In this document: in pieces, positions 60,401-64,000 of the stretch
Numbering within the stretch: the stretch's first letter is position 1
Layout of the letters: the number at the start of each line of letters is the position of its first letter
Source: Deltaproteobacteria bacterium
GTDB lineage: Bacteria; Desulfobacterota; Binatia; UBA9968; JAJDTQ01
NCBI GenBank assembly: GCA_028818755.1
Contig: JAPPNF010000134.1
Coordinates: 43,494 to 107,493 of the forward strand
DNA length: 64,000 bases
Direction: 5' to 3'
Translations under genes and position numbers: made by a program
Notes under the pieces: generated by a model
The model's input: the letters and a program-made list of their open reading frames with translations, nothing else
Database searches by the model: none
What the model was told of the DNA's origin: nothing

Positions 60401-61417
60401 ATGAAGTTCGGGCTACTGGTTGATTGTCACGTACGCAAGGACCAGGGACAAACCCTGGCATTCGACGAGATGTTCGGACAGATCGACGCTGCCGAGGCCA
60501 TGGGGATGGACTCCATCTGGATCGTGGAGCACCACTTTCGGCCCCAGGCCTCTGTCCTCTCCTCCTCCATGGCGGTGGCGGGCGCCGTCGCCTCCCGCAC
60601 GAAGCGCGTGCGCATCGGCACGGCGGTGCAGGTGCTGCCCCTGGGAAACCCCCTGCGAATTGCCGAAGAGGTGGCCTCCATCGACCATATGAGCCACGGG
60701 CGGTTCGATTTCGGCGTCGGCCGGAGCAGCATCCCCAAGTTCTACGAAGGCTTCAACATCCCCTACTCGGAAAGCACCGCGCGTTTCACCGAATCCTTCG
60801 AGATCGTCATGCGCGCTTTCACCCAGGACACCTTCTCCTTCGAAGGCGACTACTACTCGTACCACGACGTCAGCATCTCGCCGCGGCCGTTGCAGAAGCC
60901 TTATCCGCCGATTTACATGGCCGTGCGCACCCCCGAAGGCTTCGCCGCCACCGCCCGGCGCGGCTTCAACGTGGTGCTGTGGTTCATGGGCGACTACTAT
61001 GAGGACCGCCTGCAGATCTACCGCGACGAGTGGCGGGCCGCGGGCCACGCCGAGCCGCCCGAGATCCACGTGCGCATCCCCATCTTCATCGCCGAGTCGG
61101 AAGCGCAGGGGCGGGAAATACCGAGGGCCAGCGTGGTCCACGACCTCCACCGGGTCATCGCCGAGGCCACCGCCATGAAAGCGGCCGACCGCGTGGCCCA
61201 GGCCCAAAGGTACCTGGAAGACTACGACGAGTTCCTGGGCACCCGCGTCATCTTCGGCTCACCCGAATCGGTTATCGAGCGCATCGAGGAATTCCGCGAG
61301 CGCATGGGAATGACGGGACTCATCCTGGACATGAACCACGGCGGCCAGATCCCCCACGAGCAGGTCATCAACTCCATCCGGCTGCTCACCGAGAAGGTGG
61401 CGCCGAGACTCGCGTAG
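60401..61417 (+). CDS. LLM-class flavin-dependent oxidoreductase
   Basis: This 338-residue TIM-barrel protein begins MKFGLLVDCHVRKDQGQTLA. It contains SIWIVEHHFRPQASVLSSSM, TKRVRIGTAVQVLPLGNPLR and GRFDFGVGRSSIPKFYEGFN, the luciferase-like core. GFNVVLWFMGDYYEDRLQIY and GSPESVIERIEEFRERMGMT complete it. It uses reduced FMN or F420 from a separate reductase to oxygenate a substrate. A CGGAGGC/GCCTCCG hairpin (60362-60378) lies 22 bp upstream. Confidence 0.88.
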   Translation: MKFGLLVDCHVRKDQGQTLAFDEMFGQIDAAEAMGMDSIWIVEHHFRPQASVLSSSMAVAGAVASRTKRVRIGTAVQVLPLGNPLRIAEEVASIDHMSHGRFDFGVGRSSIPKFYEGFNIPYSESTARFTESFEIVMRAFTQDTFSFEGDYYSYHDVSISPRPLQKPYPPIYMAVRTPEGFAATARRGFNVVLWFMGDYYEDRLQIYRDEWRAAGHAEPPEIHVRIPIFIAESEAQGREIPRASVVHDLHRVIAEATAMKAADRVAQAQRYLEDYDEFLGTRVIFGSPESVIERIEEFRERMGMTGLILDMNHGGQIPHEQVINSIRLLTEKVAPRLA

Positions 61418-61477
61418 GGGCGCGCCCCCGCATCCGGTCTCGAACACGCGTCTCGCCGTTTCGCGCCCGAAGCCGTT

Positions 61478-62260
61478 TCAGGAAACCGTGTCGTAGCCGT
61501 GGTCGAACAGGCGGCCGTAGCCGGCCACCTCGGCCTTGACGCGCGCCAGGCCGAGGCCGGCCCACATCATGGCTTGCATGCTGGTGACCACTGTTGTGCC
61601 GAGGTCGCGCTCCAGGCTGTCGATGATGGCGACGCTGGGCATGAGGGCGCCGGTGATCCAGATGCCGTCGGCGTTGGGAGTGGAGAGATAAAGCTCCTTG
61701 GCGGCGCGGTAGACCTCCGCCAGCGGCATGGTGGAGACGCCGTAGCGCCGCGACATGGCGGCCTCGTCGGAGGGCCACAGGGAGCGGGTGGCCACCACTG
61801 CGATGCCCGCGTGCCCCACGTACTCGGCGAGCAGCCCGTGCATGACCTCGTCGAAGGGCGTGAGCATCACCACGCGCTTCATGCCCAGGGCCCGCATGGC
61901 GCGGATGCAGGCGCCGATGTCCGTGGCAAAGGGAATGGCGGTGTGGCCCGCCACCTCGGCCAGGAGCTTCTCCTCGAAGCCCCATCCCCGGGTCACCACC
62001 AGCGGCACCCCGGCCTGGATGATCGAATCCACCCGCCGGTCCTCCAGCTCCTTCACCGCCGCGTCCATGCGGCTCACCGCGTCGTCGTACTGCTGTTGGG
62101 TGAGCTGGGTGACGTGGAGCGACGTCATCACGATGGTGACCCCGTCGGGGGCCATCAGGTAGAACTCGTAGCCGTTGTTCTCGTGGCCGGGACTTGGAGT
62201 TACGAAACCGATGCGGGCGCGCCAGCCGTATGTGGCGCCCATGGAGGCTTTCAGTGCCAT
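61478..62260 (-). CDS. Asp/Glu racemase-superfamily protein (AMDase/maleate isomerase-like)
   Basis: This 260-residue protein has the domain layout of arylmalonate decarboxylase and maleate cis-trans isomerase: RIGFVTPSPGHENNGYEFYL, TSLHVTQLTQQQYDDAVSRM, AIPFATDIGACIRAMRALGM, KRVVMLTPFDEVMHGLLAEY and GADG-like NADGIWITGALMPSVAIIDS. The two positions that usually hold the catalytic Cys pair read IIQAGVP and WITGALMP, so both are non-Cys. It may use another mechanism or have lost activity. It is convergent with the LLM gene. Confidence 0.7.
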   Translation of the reverse strand: MALKASMGATYGWRARIGFVTPSPGHENNGYEFYLMAPDGVTIVMTSLHVTQLTQQQYDDAVSRMDAAVKELEDRRVDSIIQAGVPLVVTRGWGFEEKLLAEVAGHTAIPFATDIGACIRAMRALGMKRVVMLTPFDEVMHGLLAEYVGHAGIAVVATRSLWPSDEAAMSRRYGVSTMPLAEVYRAAKELYLSTPNADGIWITGALMPSVAIIDSLERDLGTTVVTSMQAMMWAGLGLARVKAEVAGYGRLFDHGYDTVS

Positions 62261-62285
62261 GCGGGTCTCCCGGGAGTCGCTGCAA

Positions 62286-62322
62286 GACCGCCTGCTCCGT
62301 TCCTGGCGCGAAGCAGGCGGTC
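62286..62322. terminator. Hairpin between the amidohydrolase and the racemase-like gene
   Basis: GACCGCCTGCT at 62286-62296 and AGCAGGCGGTC at 62312-62322 form an 11-bp stem with a 15-base loop. It lies downstream of the minus-strand amidohydrolase (stop 62336) and upstream of the next minus-strand gene, so it could end or attenuate the message. No T-run. Confidence 0.45.
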
Positions 62323-62335
62323 CGTCGTTGAAGGC

Positions 62336-63457
62336 CTACAGTCCGTAGAGCCGCCTGGGGTTGGCGTCCAGGATGGCGTCCTTGGCGGCGTCGGAGATGT
62401 CGGCGCGCTCCCGCAGGATGCGCGCGGCGAAGCGCTCGCGGTCACCGTGCGGCATGTCCGTCCCCATGACGATCTGCTCCTGCCCCACCAGGTCCATCAC
62501 CTGCGGCAGCAGCGAGTCCTCTATCTCGGTGCTGAAGAAGAGGTTCCCCTTCTCGACGTAGTCCATGGCCGGCAGCGCCTGGTTGGGGACGCACTCGGGG
62601 AGGAACTTGAGCAGCAGCTCTCCCTGGTTCTCGTAGCGGTGCTTGAGGCGGTCGAGCATAAAGGGCACCCACATGCACCCGGCCTCGAGGAACACCACCC
62701 GCATGTCCGGATGCCGGTCGAGGACGCCGCCGGCGATGAGCGAGGTGCACGCCATCAGCACCGGCATGTGGAACGCGATGACACCGGACGGGTAGATGTG
62801 CGAGTAGAGGTTGTTCACCGACGGGCAGGACCAGCCCACGTGCACGCCCAGCGCGAGGTTGTTTCCCTCCACCGCTTCGTAGAAGGGCAGCAGCGCGTCG
62901 TCGTCCAGCAGCCGGTCTCCGGCGGTTCCCAGCACCATGACGGACACGGCTCCCAGCTCGGCGGCCTCGTTCACCGAGCGCACGGCGCCGTCCACGTCGT
63001 CGAGGTTCACCACCGCGGCCCACTTGAGACGGTCGTTGCCGCCCAGCCGGTCACCCAGCCAACGGTTGTAGGAGTCGCACAGAGCCGTGGCCAGGGGAAC
63101 GTTGTCGGTAAGCGGATAGGCGAGAAAAAGCGTCGTGTAGACCACCTGCACGGCGATCTCTTCCTCGTCCATGATCGCCAGCCGCTCGGGGATGTTGGTG
63201 AGCTCCTGGCTGCCGACGCTGTCCACCTTGCCCACCGAGTGTTTCGCAAGCTCACCGTTGATGGTCAGGGGCGTTCCGAGGTTGTTGCAGCCCCGGCCTA
63301 CCCGGCGCGGGAAGAGCTGCTCGTCGATCATCCAGTAGGCCATGCCGTCCACGCCCACCACCCGGGGCCGCTGGCCGCGGAAATTGGGGTCCAGGTACTT
63401 GTCGTCGAAAGTCTCCAGGCACTCTTCCACGTGGCCGTCAGCGTCTACACAGTCCAT
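62336..63457 (-). CDS. Amidohydrolase-2 family metal-dependent hydrolase
   Basis: This 373-residue protein begins MDCVDADGHVEECLETFDDK (DxDGHxxE metal site). NLALGVHVGWSCPSVNNLYS supplies a barrel His, DMRVVFLEAGCMWVPFMLDR the family's FLE strand and IVMGTDMPHGDRERFAARIL the last metal Asp. It ends ANPRRLYGL. It is the third family member in the window; related proteins act on aromatic or amide substrates. It is divergent from the MmgE/PrpD gene at 63553 with a 95-bp spacer. Confidence 0.82.
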   Translation of the reverse strand: MDCVDADGHVEECLETFDDKYLDPNFRGQRPRVVGVDGMAYWMIDEQLFPRRVGRGCNNLGTPLTINGELAKHSVGKVDSVGSQELTNIPERLAIMDEEEIAVQVVYTTLFLAYPLTDNVPLATALCDSYNRWLGDRLGGNDRLKWAAVVNLDDVDGAVRSVNEAAELGAVSVMVLGTAGDRLLDDDALLPFYEAVEGNNLALGVHVGWSCPSVNNLYSHIYPSGVIAFHMPVLMACTSLIAGGVLDRHPDMRVVFLEAGCMWVPFMLDRLKHRYENQGELLLKFLPECVPNQALPAMDYVEKGNLFFSTEIEDSLLPQVMDLVGQEQIVMGTDMPHGDRERFAARILRERADISDAAKDAILDANPRRLYGL

Positions 63458-63552
63458 TTCTCACCTCCGTTGATTCGGTTTGCATTGACAGGACAAAAGA
63501 CCAACATTGAAGACCCCGACGCACGTTGTCAAGGATTGGGGGAGTCCCGCAC

Positions 63553-64000
63553 ATGAGCACCTCAGAGATGGAAGTGACCAAACGGTTGGCGGAGTGGGTC
63601 TGCGAGTCAGAGTTTTCATCCGTTCCCGAAGACGTGGGCCACGAAGCCGCGCGCACGCTGCTGAACTGGATGGGCTGCGCCGTAGGAGGATCGCGCCACG
63701 AATCCGTGGATATCGCGCTGAGGGCGCTGGGGCCGTTCATGGGGCAGCCGCAGGCGTCCGTGCTGGGCCGTGCGGAGAAGGTGGACGTGCTGCACGCCGC
63801 CCTGCTCAACGGCATCGGCTCCCACGTGTTCGACTTCGACGACACCCACCTGCAGACCATCATCCACCCCGCGGGGCCGGTGGCGTCGGCCCTCGTGCCG
63901 CTGGCGGAGCACCGGCCCGTCTCCGGGCGCGACTTCCTCCACGCCCTGATCCTCGGGGTCGAGGTGGAGTGCCGCATCGGCAACGCCGTCTACCCGGACC
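63553..64000 (+). CDS. MmgE/PrpD-family protein, N-terminal part (runs off the window)
   Basis: ATG 63553 opens a frame with no stop to the end (149 codons). It reads MSTSEMEVTKRLAEWVCESE, then EAARTLLNWMGCAVGGSRHE, LLNGIGSHVFDFDDTHLQTI, IHPAGPVASALVPLAEHRPV and DFLHALILGVEVECRIGNAV. These are the hallmark motifs of the 2-methylcitrate dehydratase/MmgE fold, including the FDFDDTH and HPxGPVxxAL stretches near the active site. Proteins of this family also include ring-acid dehydratases. The full protein would be about 450 residues. Confidence 0.9.
   Translation, partial: MSTSEMEVTKRLAEWVCESEFSSVPEDVGHEAARTLLNWMGCAVGGSRHESVDIALRALGPFMGQPQASVLGRAEKVDVLHAALLNGIGSHVFDFDDTHLQTIIHPAGPVASALVPLAEHRPVSGRDFLHALILGVEVECRIGNAVYPD

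Noticed and set aside
61499..63556. 685-codon open frame on the plus strand
   Set aside because: Antisense to the racemase-like and amidohydrolase genes; low-complexity His/Val/Gly sequence.
1..64000. CRISPR array, phage structural genes, rRNA
   Set aside because: No regularly spaced direct repeats, no capsid or tail genes and no ribosomal RNA sequence were seen.

Overview
The window is a high-GC chromosomal segment from a Gram-negative bacterium. An outer-membrane beta-barrel protein, tripartite tricarboxylate (Tct/Bug) uptake proteins, Tat and Sec signal peptides and an AsmA protein all point to a diderm cell. The mix of many amidohydrolase-2, Bug and LLM/MmgE families with a DUF4911-RNase R pair and a putative AhpD-like selenoprotein suggests a deltaproteobacterium-like lineage (Desulfobacterota, Tectomicrobia or Binatota type). 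That placement is an inference from gene content only. There is no rRNA, one tRNA (Val-CAC), no CRISPR array and no phage structural gene. || Region by region. 1-6.1 kb: the N-terminus of a receiver-domain protein cut by the window edge, then a minus-strand cell-surface glycosylation run (TMTC-like GT-C protein with TPRs, GT-C-like membrane protein, GT2 glycosyltransferase). 6.4-10.0 kb: a small membrane protein, a frameshifted GT22-type mannosyltransferase relic and a lipoprotein with a C-terminal beta-barrel. 10.3-17.2 kb: a mobile-element graveyard. It holds a decayed tyrosine integrase, an intact hybrid PAS histidine kinase, nested group II intron remnants (one intron inside the reverse-transcriptase gene of another), an rve-type insertion sequence, an IS110-like N-terminal scrap and a RelE/XRE toxin-antitoxin pair. 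17.8-33.1 kb: uptake and catabolism, with a fused TctA-TctB permease, a VOC protein, a dipeptide-type ABC permease pair with its binding protein, two Bug proteins, two amidohydrolases, a kelch protein, an interrupted membrane gene, an Hsp20 and a DUF3891 protein. 33.1-39.3 kb: an Asp-box repeat protein, a HicAB toxin-antitoxin operon with a clear operator, and a complete sugar/glycerol-phosphate-type ABC importer. || 39.4-41.4 kb holds the most interesting locus: tRNA-Val, a small AhpD-like gene with an in-frame UGA in a Cys-x-x-UGA motif followed at the right distance by a SECIS-like hairpin, an EVE-domain protein and endonuclease IV. 41.5-45.6 kb: a branched-chain-type binding protein, a Cache/HAMP-like membrane sensor, an OFA-family MFS transporter and a GST. 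45.6-51.0 kb: a TetR regulator next to a beta-oxidation-type operon (two crotonases, two 3-hydroxyacyl-CoA dehydrogenase-like proteins, a thiolase). A 183-bp giant palindrome (MITE-like) sits 15 bp upstream of the first gene of that operon. 51.2-56.3 kb: AsmA-like protein, DUF4911 protein and RNase R. 56.3-64 kb: two DMT exporters, a THI5/NMT1-like protein, a second Asp-box protein, an LLM flavin monooxygenase, an Asp/Glu racemase-superfamily protein without the usual cysteines, a third amidohydrolase and the start of an MmgE/PrpD protein. || How the genes fit together: much of the right three quarters looks like scavenging of small organic acids, peptides or xenobiotics (Bug, Dpp-like, Ugp-like and Tct uptake) with hydrolysis and oxidation enzymes. 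The substrates cannot be read from the sequence.
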